64,000 nt of DNA from assembly GCA_902624635.1 (NCBI GenBank), contig CACNYD010000001.1, positions 178,766 through 242,765 on the forward strand, given 5' to 3'. Under the pieces are notes generated by a model. It saw only the letters and a program-made list of their open reading frames with translations, searched no databases and was not told the origin of the DNA. Each line of letters opens with the position of its first letter. The first letter of the stretch is position 1. This DNA comes from an uncultured Pelagibacteraceae bacterium. GTDB lineage: Bacteria; Pseudomonadota; Alphaproteobacteria; Pelagibacterales; Pelagibacteraceae. A program made the translations under genes and the position numbers. Positions 39,065-48,766 of this stretch are shown in pieces.

Positions 39065-41908
39065 ATGTTATTAGGCAATTATTTCACGAATATAGATAAT
39101 AGTAAAAAAAAAATTTTTTTCTCAGGGATTTCATTCAATTCAAAAGATATTAAAAAAGATAATATTTTTTTTGCTATAAAAGGTAATAATTTTGATGGAA
39201 ATAAATTCATTTCTATTGCAATAAAAAAAGGCTCTAAAGTTATTATAAGCGAGAAAAGAATTACAAATCTTCAAAAGGATATTTTATTCATTCATACTAA
39301 AAATGTAAGAAAACTTTTAGCAGAAATCGCTTTTAAAATTTATAAGAATAAACCTAATAATTTAATTGCTGTAACTGGAACAAATGGAAAATCATCTGTT
39401 TCAGATTTCTATTTTCAATTGTTAAAACTTAATAAAATAAAAGTCGCCTCAATCGGAACATTAGGTGTGAAATCGAAAAATATAAGACGAAATTTACAAA
39501 ATACTACGATAGACCCAATTCGAATGGGACAAATATTATCTAAATTAAAATCTCAAAAAATTAATAATGTAATTATGGAAGCATCCAGCCATGGTCTAAC
39601 TCAACATAGGTTGGATGGTCTAAAGTTTTCATCTGGTATTTTCACAAATTTATCTCAAGATCACCTAGATTATCATAAAAATTTTAAAGAATATTTTAAA
39701 GCAAAACTGTACCTCTTTGAAAATTTGATAGGAAAGAAAGGAAATGTAATAACAGATGAAACATTACCAGAATTTAAAAGAATAAAAAAAATCGCAATTT
39801 CTAGAAAATTGAAATTGCAGGTTTTAAATAATAGCAAAAATCAATTTCAAATTTTATCTCATAGTTATAGAGGTGAGAAACAAATATTAAAAATTAGATA
39901 CTATAATCTAACAAGAGAAATAAATTTAAATCTTATTGGAAAAATACAATTAAAAAATATTTTAATGGCGATTATTGCAGCAAAAAATAGCAATATAAGT
40001 TTAATCAAGATTCTAAATGTTTTATCACAACTTAAGCCAATAGATGGAAGACTTGAAAAAATAGGTAAAATACAAAATAAGTCTAAAGTAATACTTGATT
40101 ATGCACATACACCAGATGCACTTAGAATATGTCTTTCAAACCTTAAAGAGCAATTTCCAAATAAAAAAATAATTTTACTCTTCGGTTGTGGTGGAAATAG
40201 AGATCAAAATAAAAGATTTAAAATGGGAAAGATTGCATGTGATTATTCTAACGAAATTTATTTAACAGATGATAATCCTAGATTTGAAGATCCAAGAAAA
40301 ATAAGAGATGATATTAAAAAGGGTATTCAAGACACTTCGATAAAAGAAATTCCTGATAGAAAAAAAGCTATTTCTGAGGCCATCAAAAATTTAAATACAG
40401 GTGATATTTTGTTGGTTGCTGGAAAAGGTCATGAGAAAACCCAAGATTTTGGTAAAAAGAAAATTTATTTTTCAGACAAAAAAATTATTTTAGATTGTAT
40501 TAAACTTAAGAATACAAACTTATCAAAAAACTTTAAGATAAATATTATTAAAGAATTGTCGAAAATCAAAAACAAAATTCCTTTAGTAAAAGCAGATAAA
40601 GCAAGAATTAACTCCAAAGAGGTAAATAAGAATGATATTTTTTTTGCTATTAAAGGAAAAAAAAATGATGGAAATAAATATATTGGAGAGGCATTTAAAA
40701 ATAAAGCATCATTAGTTGTAGTAAATAAAGTTCAAAATAAATTTAATAGCAAACGTCAGATAAAAGTAAAAAATACATTAAAATTTATGACTGAAATTTC
40801 AAAAATATTTAGACAAAATATCGATACAAATATTATAGCTATTACAGGAAGTTGTGGAAAAACTACTCTCAAAGAATTATTGGGCAATGTATTAGGAAAG
40901 ATTTCTAGTGTTAGTATTTCTCCAAAATCATATAACAATAAATTTGGAGTTCCATTAAGTTTACTTAATTTAAAACATAGTGATGAATTTGGAGTTTTAG
41001 AGGTTGGTATGGATAAAAAAGGGGAAATAGATAATTTAACAAATATTATAAAACCGAATGTTGGCTTGATAACTAACATAAATTATGCACATGCAAAAAA
41101 TTTCAAAAATATCAAACAAATTGCTTTAGCTAAAGCAGAGATAATTAAAAATATATTACCCAATGGTTTTGTTGTCTTGAATGCTGATGATAGTTTTTTC
41201 AAATTACATAAAAAAATTGCTGAAAATAATAATATTAATGTGATTTCCTTTGGGATTAAAACTAAAAAAGCAAATGTTAAGTTGTTTAATATTAAAAAAG
41301 TTAAAAAGGCATTTAAAATTAAAGTTAAACTTAATGATAAGTTTAAATATTTTATAATTTCTAATAATTTTCAAAGTAATATTTATAATATTTTAAGCGC
41401 TTTAAGTGTAATAAGTATTTACAAAAATGTGCTTAAACTTAATGAAAATATTTTCTTAGATTTTAGAAGTCCAGCAGGAAGAGGAGATCATTCTACAATA
41501 AAGATAGGTAAAAAAAAAATAAACTTAATTGATGAAAGTTATAATTCTAATCCTCTATCTTTAAAATCAGCCTTAAAAAATTATGACAATATAGATACAA
41601 AAAAATATCGTAAATATCTTTTGCTTGGAGATATGATGGAACTTGGTTCACATTCAAAAAAACTTCACCAATCAATAGTTCCTTTAATAAACGAGACAAA
41701 TATTGATAAAGTATTTGTTATGGGAAAAATGGTAAGAGAAATATTCGATAATATTGTGAAAGTAAAAAGAGGAAGAATTTTAGAAAATAAATCAGGAATT
41801 TTTGAATTAATTAAGAAAGATTTCAATAATAATGATTATTTAATGATTAAAGCCTCAAATGCGACAGGTTTCAACAGTATAGTAAATAACTTGAAGGGTT
41901 TAAATTAA
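39065..41908 (+). CDS. murE/murF: Fused MurE-MurF: UDP-MurNAc-tripeptide and -pentapeptide synthetase
   Basis: A single 947-residue frame contains two complete Mur ligases. Residues 1 to about 485 are MurE, which adds meso-diaminopimelate: P-loop TGTNGKSS at 104-111, SSHGLTQHRLDG, YAHTPDAL, the DAP-recognition motif DNPR at 403-406 and AGKGHE. Residues from about 495 to 947 are MurF, which adds D-Ala-D-Ala: P-loop TGSCGKTT at 594-601, YNNKFGVPLSLL, EVGMDKKGEI and NATGFN near the end. No stop or frameshift separates them. Fused MurE-MurF proteins are known in a few other bacteria. It sits in the place where separate murE and murF usually stand, 2 nt after ftsI and 1 nt before mraY. Confidence 0.96.
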   Translation: MLLGNYFTNIDNSKKKIFFSGISFNSKDIKKDNIFFAIKGNNFDGNKFISIAIKKGSKVIISEKRITNLQKDILFIHTKNVRKLLAEIAFKIYKNKPNNLIAVTGTNGKSSVSDFYFQLLKLNKIKVASIGTLGVKSKNIRRNLQNTTIDPIRMGQILSKLKSQKINNVIMEASSHGLTQHRLDGLKFSSGIFTNLSQDHLDYHKNFKEYFKAKLYLFENLIGKKGNVITDETLPEFKRIKKIAISRKLKLQVLNNSKNQFQILSHSYRGEKQILKIRYYNLTREINLNLIGKIQLKNILMAIIAAKNSNISLIKILNVLSQLKPIDGRLEKIGKIQNKSKVILDYAHTPDALRICLSNLKEQFPNKKIILLFGCGGNRDQNKRFKMGKIACDYSNEIYLTDDNPRFEDPRKIRDDIKKGIQDTSIKEIPDRKKAISEAIKNLNTGDILLVAGKGHEKTQDFGKKKIYFSDKKIILDCIKLKNTNLSKNFKINIIKELSKIKNKIPLVKADKARINSKEVNKNDIFFAIKGKKNDGNKYIGEAFKNKASLVVVNKVQNKFNSKRQIKVKNTLKFMTEISKIFRQNIDTNIIAITGSCGKTTLKELLGNVLGKISSVSISPKSYNNKFGVPLSLLNLKHSDEFGVLEVGMDKKGEIDNLTNIIKPNVGLITNINYAHAKNFKNIKQIALAKAEIIKNILPNGFVVLNADDSFFKLHKKIAENNNINVISFGIKTKKANVKLFNIKKVKKAFKIKVKLNDKFKYFIISNNFQSNIYNILSALSVISIYKNVLKLNENIFLDFRSPAGRGDHSTIKIGKKKINLIDESYNSNPLSLKSALKNYDNIDTKKYRKYLLLGDMMELGSHSKKLHQSIVPLINETNIDKVFVMGKMVREIFDNIVKVKRGRILENKSGIFELIKKDFNNNDYLMIKASNATGFNSIVNNLKGLN

Positions 41909-42994
41909 ATGCTTTATCAATTTTTACTAAATTTTGTTGATAGTTTTAGTTTTTTAAATGTATTTAAATATCTAACATTTAGGACTGGTTTATCTTTTTT
42001 TACTTCATTAATCATTGTTTTAATTATTGGAGGAACTTTTATAAGATTTTTTTCAAAACAAAAAATTTTAAATCCTATCCGTAATGATGGTCCAGAAGAT
42101 CATATATTTAAGAAAATAGGAACTCCGACTATGGGTGGAGTAATTATTTTGATTGGGTTGTTAATATCAGTACTATTCTGGGCTGATTTATCGAATTTAA
42201 ATGTTTTATTTTGTTTATATATCGCAATTTCTTTTGGTTTGCTTGGGGCATTCGATGATTATAAAAAAATAAAGTACAGTAACTCTTCAGGTATCTCATC
42301 AAAGTTAAAATTAACCTTTCAAATAATACTAGCAATAATTGGTGTTAGTTTTTATGTTTACTTTAATGACTATCAAGATTTAACTAATCTATACTTTCCT
42401 TTTTTTAAAAACCTCATCATTAATCTCGGATGGTTTTTTATACCTTTTTCAATATTTGTAATTATTGGTTCATCGAATGCTGTAAATCTCACTGATGGAT
42501 TAGATGGGTTAGCAACAGTGCCTGTTATACTTGTTGCAGCTTGTTTTGCATTTATAAGTTATGTTACAGGAAACATTGTATTCTCAAATTATTTGCAAAT
42601 TCCTTACATAGAGGGAACTGGGGAAGTTTCAATTTTTTGTGGAGCAATCATTGGCTCTTGCTTAGGCTTTTTATGGTTCAACGCACCTCCAGCAAAAATT
42701 TTTATGGGAGATACTGGATCTTTGTCTTTGGGTGGCTCTCTAGGAGCAGTTGGTATAATAACAAAACATGAAATAGTTTTAGCAATTACTGGAGGTTTAT
42801 TTGTTCTTGAGGCAGTTTCAGTGATTGTGCAAGTAATATCATTTAAACTTACTGGTAAAAGAGTTTTTAAAATGGCACCAATCCATCATCATTTTGAGAA
42901 GAAAGGTTGGCCTGAATCAACAGTTGTAATTAGATTTTGGATAATTTCTATTATTTTAGCAATGATAGGACTTGCTACATTAAAACTAAGATAA
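41909..42994 (+). CDS. mraY: Phospho-N-acetylmuramoyl-pentapeptide-transferase
   Basis: This integral membrane enzyme forms lipid I by transferring phospho-MurNAc-pentapeptide to undecaprenyl phosphate. At 361 residues with about ten membrane segments, it shows GTPTMGGVIILIG, the catalytic region GAFDDYKKI, NAVNLTDGLDGLA, MGDTGSLSLGG and the histidine-rich HHHFEKKGWPE. The stop TAA shares one base with the murD ATG. Confidence 0.98.
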   Translation: MLYQFLLNFVDSFSFLNVFKYLTFRTGLSFFTSLIIVLIIGGTFIRFFSKQKILNPIRNDGPEDHIFKKIGTPTMGGVIILIGLLISVLFWADLSNLNVLFCLYIAISFGLLGAFDDYKKIKYSNSSGISSKLKLTFQIILAIIGVSFYVYFNDYQDLTNLYFPFFKNLIINLGWFFIPFSIFVIIGSSNAVNLTDGLDGLATVPVILVAACFAFISYVTGNIVFSNYLQIPYIEGTGEVSIFCGAIIGSCLGFLWFNAPPAKIFMGDTGSLSLGGSLGAVGIITKHEIVLAITGGLFVLEAVSVIVQVISFKLTGKRVFKMAPIHHHFEKKGWPESTVVIRFWIISIILAMIGLATLKLR

Positions 42995-44304
42995 TGAGTG
43001 ATAATTCACAAATTTTCTTTAATAAAAAAATCTTAATTTATGGATTAGGAAAAAGTGGACTTTCGTCATTCAATTTTTTAAGAAATAAAAATGATGTTTA
43101 TTTATTTGATGATAACCCAAATCTTAAAATAAATAAGTCGATTAAAAAAAAAATTCTCAATTTTAAAAAATTATTAAAAACCAAATTTGATATAATTATA
43201 TTAAGCCCAGGAATTGATATAAAAAAATGTAAGTTAAAAAATTTACTTAGAAAAGAAAATAAGAATATCTATACAGATCTAGATGTTTTTTATTCATTTT
43301 ATAAAAATGTCTTATTAACAATAACTGGCACAAACGGAAAGTCCACCACATGTAAACTTCTATATGATATCTTAAAAGATCAAAAAAAAGACGTAAGATT
43401 AGCAGGGAATATTGGTACACCAATACTATCTATAAATAAGATCTCAAAAAAAACAATTTTCGTTATTGAGGCTTCATCCTACCAATTAGAATATAGTAAA
43501 ATTTTTTCATCAAAATTTGCCGCTATCCTTAATATTGCACCAGATCATTTGGAGAGACATGGTAATTTAAAAAATTATATAGAGGCAAAATTTAAAATTT
43601 TTAATAATCGAAAAAGGGGAGCAATTGGATTTGTAAATAAAAATGATCATTTAATTCAAAAAAGAATTAAAACAATAAAGCCTAAATTAAAACTGGTAAA
43701 TGTAGATACAAAATTGAACAATCTAATTTTGGAAAAAATTAGAAATAAATATTTTTTATCAAGATCAAATCAAGCAAATCTCTCATTTGTTTTAGAAATG
43801 ATAAAAAAATTTAATGTAAAATCAAATAAATTATTTGAAAGCGTAAATAAATTCAAAGGATTGAATTATAGGCAGAAAATTATTTATAACAAAAATAAAT
43901 TAATCATCATTAATGATTCTAAATCAACAAGTTATTCTTCTTCAAAAGAATTATTAGAAATGTACAAGAATATTCATTGGTTAATTGGCGGTATTCCAAA
44001 AAAAGATGACAAAATATCGTTATCAAAAAAATATTTTAGAAATATTAAGATTTATGTCTTTGGTAAAAACTTTAAAAAATTTTCAAAAGATTTAAAGAAA
44101 AAAGCGGAACTTAAAAGTTTTAAAAATTTAAATCTTGCAGTATCAGCAATTTTTAAGAATATTCATAAAAAGAAACACTCAAATAATACAATCTTATTTA
44201 GTCCAGCCTCTGCATCATTTGATAGTTTTAAAAATTTTGAGGAAAGAGGTTCATATTTTAATAAGTTGATAAAAAGATATATTAATGAAAGAAAAATTAT
44301 TTAG
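42994..44304 (+). CDS. murD: UDP-N-acetylmuramoylalanine-D-glutamate ligase
   Basis: MurD adds D-Glu to UDP-MurNAc-L-Ala. The frame is open upstream within mraY, but the ATG at 42994 (MSDNSQIFF), which overlaps the mraY stop by one base, gives the natural N terminus and 436 residues. Features are the N-terminal Rossmann ILIYGLGKSGLSS, P-loop TGTNGKSTT, EASSYQLEY, NIAPDHLERHG and SPASASFDSFKNFEERG near the end. It overlaps ftsW by 20 nt. Confidence 0.96.
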   Translation: MSDNSQIFFNKKILIYGLGKSGLSSFNFLRNKNDVYLFDDNPNLKINKSIKKKILNFKKLLKTKFDIIILSPGIDIKKCKLKNLLRKENKNIYTDLDVFYSFYKNVLLTITGTNGKSTTCKLLYDILKDQKKDVRLAGNIGTPILSINKISKKTIFVIEASSYQLEYSKIFSSKFAAILNIAPDHLERHGNLKNYIEAKFKIFNNRKRGAIGFVNKNDHLIQKRIKTIKPKLKLVNVDTKLNNLILEKIRNKYFLSRSNQANLSFVLEMIKKFNVKSNKLFESVNKFKGLNYRQKIIYNKNKLIIINDSKSTSYSSSKELLEMYKNIHWLIGGIPKKDDKISLSKKYFRNIKIYVFGKNFKKFSKDLKKKAELKSFKNLNLAVSAIFKNIHKKKHSNNTILFSPASASFDSFKNFEERGSYFNKLIKRYINERKII

Positions 44305-45412
44305 TTATATTTCTTTTTATCAATGGTGGAAAAGTATTGATAAACCTATTTTATCATTGATCTTAATTTTATTTTTGGCGGGTTTATTCTTCTCATTAGT
44401 ATCAACTTCCCTAATCGCATCTGATAAATTAGATACGAATACTTATTTCTTTTTTTTTAAACATACAGTTTTTGTTTTTTTTGGCTTTTTTTTAATTTTT
44501 ATTTTATCTTTTATACCTGAAAAAGAAATTTATAGAATTTCACTAATATTTTTCTGTTTATCATTAGTTTTGTTGTTCCTCGTTCCTATAATTGGAGTAG
44601 AGATTAAGGGTTCCAAGAGATGGATTGATTTGTTGGTATTGCCAAGAATACAACCTATTGAGTTTGTAAAGCCTTTTTTAATAGTAATAATAAGTATGAT
44701 AATTTGCTCTCACAAATATAGTAATTTTAATCTAAAATATTTTTTAACTTTTTTGATAACTATCTTGGTATCTGGTCTTTTGATACTTCAACCAGATGTT
44801 GGTCAAACTCTTTTAATTGGTTTTAGTTGGTTAGTTTTGATTTTTATTTCCGGTATTAGTATATTTTTTTTGAGCTTAGTTTTTTTTATCTCTCTAGCCA
44901 CGATAGCATCTATCATTAGTTACCTTCCACAATTTAAATACATAAAAGATAGATTATTTTCTTTTTTTAATCCTGAAATGGGTACTCATAACTTTCAATC
45001 AGATAAAGCATTAGAAGCTATAATAAGTGGAGGTTTTTTTGGAAAAGGCATTGGAGAGGGAACATTAAAAAACAGAGTCCCTGAAGCTCATACAGATTAC
45101 ATTATTTCAGTAATTTCGGAAGAGTTTGGAGTAATCTTCATAATGTTAATTTTATTAACCTACCTAGTATTAATATTTTCAGTTCTGAAAAAAGTTTACA
45201 AAGAAAATGACAAAAAGATCAAACTAATCCTAACTGGATCTATTAGCTTAATAATCATGCAAGCAATGATTCACATAGGAGTAAATATTAGATTATTCCC
45301 AACTACAGGAATGACTTTACCATTTTTAAGTTATGGGGGTTCATCGATTATAAGTATTTCTATAATGTCTGGTATAATTTTGAATTTAACAAAAAGAAAA
45401 ATAATTGAATGA
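44285..45412 (+). CDS. ftsW: Septal peptidoglycan glycosyltransferase FtsW
   Basis: FtsW is a SEDS-family polymerase that works with FtsI at the septum. At 375 residues it has about ten hydrophobic helices, with GSKRWIDLLVLPRIQPIEFVKP in pieces, LQPDVGQTLLI, AHTDYIISVISEEFG and the C-terminal FPTTGMTLPFLSYGGSS. The position between murD and murG fixes it as FtsW and not RodA. It overlaps murG by 4 nt (ATGA). Confidence 0.96.
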   Translation: MKEKLFSYISFYQWWKSIDKPILSLILILFLAGLFFSLVSTSLIASDKLDTNTYFFFFKHTVFVFFGFFLIFILSFIPEKEIYRISLIFFCLSLVLLFLVPIIGVEIKGSKRWIDLLVLPRIQPIEFVKPFLIVIISMIICSHKYSNFNLKYFLTFLITILVSGLLILQPDVGQTLLIGFSWLVLIFISGISIFFLSLVFFISLATIASIISYLPQFKYIKDRLFSFFNPEMGTHNFQSDKALEAIISGGFFGKGIGEGTLKNRVPEAHTDYIISVISEEFGVIFIMLILLTYLVLIFSVLKKVYKENDKKIKLILTGSISLIIMQAMIHIGVNIRLFPTTGMTLPFLSYGGSSIISISIMSGIILNLTKRKIIE

Positions 45413-46473
45413 AAAATATATTAATTTCAACAGGAGGATCAGGGGGACATGTAGTGCCAGCAAAAATTCTAAGTGAACATTTGCATTCAAATTTTAATGT
45501 TTTTATTTCTACTGACTCAAGAGGGCTGAAATATCTAGATGATGAAAAAAATGATATTATTTTGATAAATACTCCTAAATTAAATCTTAATATATTTTTT
45601 ATATTTAAAATATTCCAAGTAATTTATTTAGTGATTAAAACAGTTTTATTATTAAAAAAAAATAAGATTAATGTCGTTTTTTCAACAGGAGGATATATGT
45701 CATTACCTGCTTGTTTTGGTGCAAAATTATTAGGAATAAAGATATACCTACTTGAACCCAATATTGTTTTAGGTAGAGCAAACAGACTCTTTTTAGGTTT
45801 TTGTAAAAAAATTTTCACTTATACAGAAAGTTTAAAAAACTTTCCTGAAAAACTTAAACATAAAATTCAAATAATAACTCCACTAGTTAAAAAAAATTTT
45901 TATGAGAAAAGAGAAATTAAATCAGAAAATAAAGCATTCTGTCTTTTGGTTGTTGGTGGCAGTCAAGGAGCAAAGATTTTTGACAATGTGGTAAAAAACG
46001 TAATCGTTAACTTATCGAAAAAAAATAAAATTAAAATCATTCAACAAACTCATAAAAGTAATACTGATCAATTAAGAAGTATTTATAATGAGGCTAAAAT
46101 TGAAAATACCATTTTTGATTTTGAGGAAAATTTGGCGGATTTGATAAATCAATCAGACCTATGTATTACGCGTGCCGGTGCATCCACCTTAGCAGAATTA
46201 TCAATCATGAATAAACCGTTCCTAGCAATCCCTTTAGTTTCAGCAAAAGATAATCATCAATTTGAAAACGCGAATTTTTATCAAAATTTAGGTTGCTGCT
46301 GGATTATGAATCAAAAAGACTTTAATGACGTTAATTTAGAAAAATTTTTAAATCATATAATTATGAATAAGTCCGAATATAATATTAAAAAAAATAATTT
46401 AGAAAAACATAATTCCCAAAACTCATGGAATAATATAAATCAAAAAATATTAGAAATTATAAATGAAAATTGA
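45409..46473 (+). CDS. murG: UDP-N-acetylglucosamine-lipid I GlcNAc transferase
   Basis: MurG adds GlcNAc to lipid I to make lipid II on the inner face of the membrane. At 354 residues it has the GT-B pattern: STGGSGGHVVPA at the N terminus, FSTGGYMSLPACFGA, EPNIVLGRANR, LLVVGGSQGA, and the UDP-GlcNAc site CITRAGASTLAELS followed by PFLAIPLVSAKDNHQFENA in pieces. It overlaps murC by 11 nt. Confidence 0.97.
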   Translation: MKNILISTGGSGGHVVPAKILSEHLHSNFNVFISTDSRGLKYLDDEKNDIILINTPKLNLNIFFIFKIFQVIYLVIKTVLLLKKNKINVVFSTGGYMSLPACFGAKLLGIKIYLLEPNIVLGRANRLFLGFCKKIFTYTESLKNFPEKLKHKIQIITPLVKKNFYEKREIKSENKAFCLLVVGGSQGAKIFDNVVKNVIVNLSKKNKIKIIQQTHKSNTDQLRSIYNEAKIENTIFDFEENLADLINQSDLCITRAGASTLAELSIMNKPFLAIPLVSAKDNHQFENANFYQNLGCCWIMNQKDFNDVNLEKFLNHIIMNKSEYNIKKNNLEKHNSQNSWNNINQKILEIINEN

Positions 46474-47857
46474 ATTAGCTAAAAAAGAGATTATCCATTT
46501 TATAGGTATTGGTGGAATAGGTATGAGTGGTCTTGCATTGATTATGAAGTCAAAAGGTTTTCAAATTCAAGGTAGCGATATTAATAAGAACAAAAATATC
46601 GAAAAATTAAAAAAACAGGGTGTTAGAATTTTTATTGGTCAAAAAAAACAAAATATAAAAGATGTTACAATTGTAGTGACTTCCTCTGCGATAAAAAAAA
46701 GTAATCCAGAATTACTAGAAGCTAAAAGAAAAAAATTACCAGTAATTAAAAGAGGGAAGATGTTAGCAAATCTTGTTTCTTTAATGAAAAATATTGTAGT
46801 AGTTGGATCTCACGGCAAAACAACAACGACATCTTTAGTAAGTTCTATTTTTGAAAATACAAAGTTAGATCCTACAATAATCAATGGAGGCATAATAAAT
46901 TCGATAAAGAGCACTGCAAAATTAGGTAAGAGTGACTGGTCTATATTAGAGGCAGATGAGTCAGATGGAAGTTTTATTCATATTTCTCCAACATACTCAA
47001 TTATTACAAACATAGATAGAGAACACATGGATTTTTATAAATCAATGAAGGATTTAAAAAATCATTTTCTACACTTTATAAAAAAAGTTCCATCATTTGG
47101 AAAAACTTTTATTTGTATTGATGATAAAATTAACAATGAATTAAGTAAAGATATTAAAAGTAAAAATTTTTTTACATATGGAATCAAATCTAATGCTAAT
47201 TTTCTTATCAAAAATATAATTCAAAATAAACTTTTCTCAAAATTTGATTTATCTATAAATTTACCAAATAAAAAAAGAACAATCTTAAAAAACTTTCAGA
47301 TTCCATTATTAGGTGTTCATAATATAAGAAACTCTACAGCAGCAATTGCAGTTGCTCTTACCGTTGGAATACCAGTGTCTAATATTAAAAAAGGTCTAAA
47401 AAACTTTAAAGGTGTCCAGCGAAGATTTAATAAAATATTTACATTTAATGGAGTTGATTTTTATGATGATTATGCACATCATCCAACAGAGATAAAATCT
47501 GTGTTAGAGGGAGTAAAAAAAGTTTTTGATAATTGTGAAAAAGTCTGTGTTTTTCAACCACATAGAATATCAAGATTAAAAGATTTAAGAAATGAATTTA
47601 CTCACTGTTTCAGAGATGCAGACACAATTATATTGTGTCCCATTTTTACAGCTGGAGAAAAAATTAAATTAGGTTTTCATTATAATGATTTTGCAAAAGA
47701 AATAATTAAAAATTCGAAAGTAAAACTATTTATGATTAAAAATAATATTGAATTAGCAAAATTTCTTAAACAAAATATTTATGGAAATAAAATCGTCATA
47801 GGAATGGGTGCTGGTTCAATCTCAAATTGGATGAAAAAATTACCTGAATTAATGTAA
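46463..47857 (+). CDS. murC: UDP-N-acetylmuramate-L-alanine ligase
   Basis: MurC adds the first amino acid, L-Ala, to UDP-MurNAc. At 464 residues it has HFIGIGGIGMSGLA near the N terminus, GSDINKN, the P-loop VVGSHGKTTTTSL, EADESDGSF, FYDDYAHHPTEIKSV and FQPHRISRL. The stop overlaps the murB ATG by one base. Confidence 0.97.
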   Translation: MKIELAKKEIIHFIGIGGIGMSGLALIMKSKGFQIQGSDINKNKNIEKLKKQGVRIFIGQKKQNIKDVTIVVTSSAIKKSNPELLEAKRKKLPVIKRGKMLANLVSLMKNIVVVGSHGKTTTTSLVSSIFENTKLDPTIINGGIINSIKSTAKLGKSDWSILEADESDGSFIHISPTYSIITNIDREHMDFYKSMKDLKNHFLHFIKKVPSFGKTFICIDDKINNELSKDIKSKNFFTYGIKSNANFLIKNIIQNKLFSKFDLSINLPNKKRTILKNFQIPLLGVHNIRNSTAAIAVALTVGIPVSNIKKGLKNFKGVQRRFNKIFTFNGVDFYDDYAHHPTEIKSVLEGVKKVFDNCEKVCVFQPHRISRLKDLRNEFTHCFRDADTIILCPIFTAGEKIKLGFHYNDFAKEIIKNSKVKLFMIKNNIELAKFLKQNIYGNKIVIGMGAGSISNWMKKLPELM

Positions 47858-48765
47858 TGCAGAAACATCAACTTAAAGATTTATTAAAAGCCTTTGATAA
47901 AAATGTAATTTACGATCAAGATTTAAAAAAAAAAAATTGGTTTAATATTGGAGGAAAGTCCAAAGTTTTTTACAAGGCAGAAAATTTGAGGGATTTAGTT
48001 AAATTTCTCAAATTACTCGATAATAAGGAAAAAATCTTTATCATTGGCGCAGGGTCTAATACTTTAATCTCGGATAATATTTTTGATGGTGTTGTGATAA
48101 AATTAGGTAAAAATTTTAATAGAATATCTTTATTAAGAGAGGATGTAATAATTTCTGGAAGTGGCGTTTTAGATAATAGCTTATCTAGGTTCGCTGCTCA
48201 AAACAATTTGAGTGGATTTGAGTTTTTATCCTGCATCCCAGGATCTATCGGTGGAGGAATTAAAATGAATGCCGGATGTTTTGGAAGAGAATTTAAAGAT
48301 ATTCTTCTTTCTATCCAAGCTATAGATCAAAAAGGTAATTTAATAACAATTTCATCAAAAGAAATAAATTTTGATTATAGAAACAATGATTTACCTGAAG
48401 ATTTGATTTTTTTAAGTGCTTCTTTTAAAGGAACAAAAAGCACCTTTAACAAAGTAAATAGTGAAGTAATTAAAATGAAATCTTTAAAAGAAAAAAATCA
48501 GCCAATGAGAATTAAAACAGGTGGAAGCACTTTTAAAAATCCAATAAATCAAACAGATAAAAAAGTTTGGGAACTGATAAGAGATTCAGTTTCAATTGAT
48601 ACCAAGTTCGGTGATGCATATATTTCAGAAAAACATTCAAATTTTTTTGTAAATAAAGGTAACGCAACATTTAATGATATGAAAAAATTAATTGATTTTG
48701 TTTCAAAAAAAGTTTTAGAAAAAACTGGTATAAAACTAGATAAAGAAATTAAAATATTGGAATAA
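47857..48765 (+). CDS. murB: UDP-N-acetylenolpyruvoylglucosamine reductase
   Basis: MurB reduces UDP-GlcNAc-enolpyruvate to UDP-MurNAc. At 302 residues, type II-like, it has the FAD-binding NWFNIGGKSKVFYKAE, GAGSNTLISD, GSIGGGIKMNAGCFG, IKTGGSTFKNP with the proton-donor serine, and SEKHSNFFVNKG. Codons 23-27 contain a run of 12 adenines (47925-47936), an unusually long slippage-prone tract close to the start. It lies between murC and ddl. Confidence 0.96.
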   Translation: MQKHQLKDLLKAFDKNVIYDQDLKKKNWFNIGGKSKVFYKAENLRDLVKFLKLLDNKEKIFIIGAGSNTLISDNIFDGVVIKLGKNFNRISLLREDVIISGSGVLDNSLSRFAAQNNLSGFEFLSCIPGSIGGGIKMNAGCFGREFKDILLSIQAIDQKGNLITISSKEINFDYRNNDLPEDLIFLSASFKGTKSTFNKVNSEVIKMKSLKEKNQPMRIKTGGSTFKNPINQTDKKVWELIRDSVSIDTKFGDAYISEKHSNFFVNKGNATFNDMKKLIDFVSKKVLEKTGIKLDKEIKILE

Positions 48766-48766
48766 A

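Noticed and set aside
42541-42771. Plus-strand 76-codon frame inside mraY
   Set aside because: It is an alternate frame of a conserved mraY segment.
42937-42993. Extended N terminus of MurD
   Set aside because: It would overlap mraY by 58 nt, and the extra residues do not resemble MurD; the TAATG junction gives the natural start.
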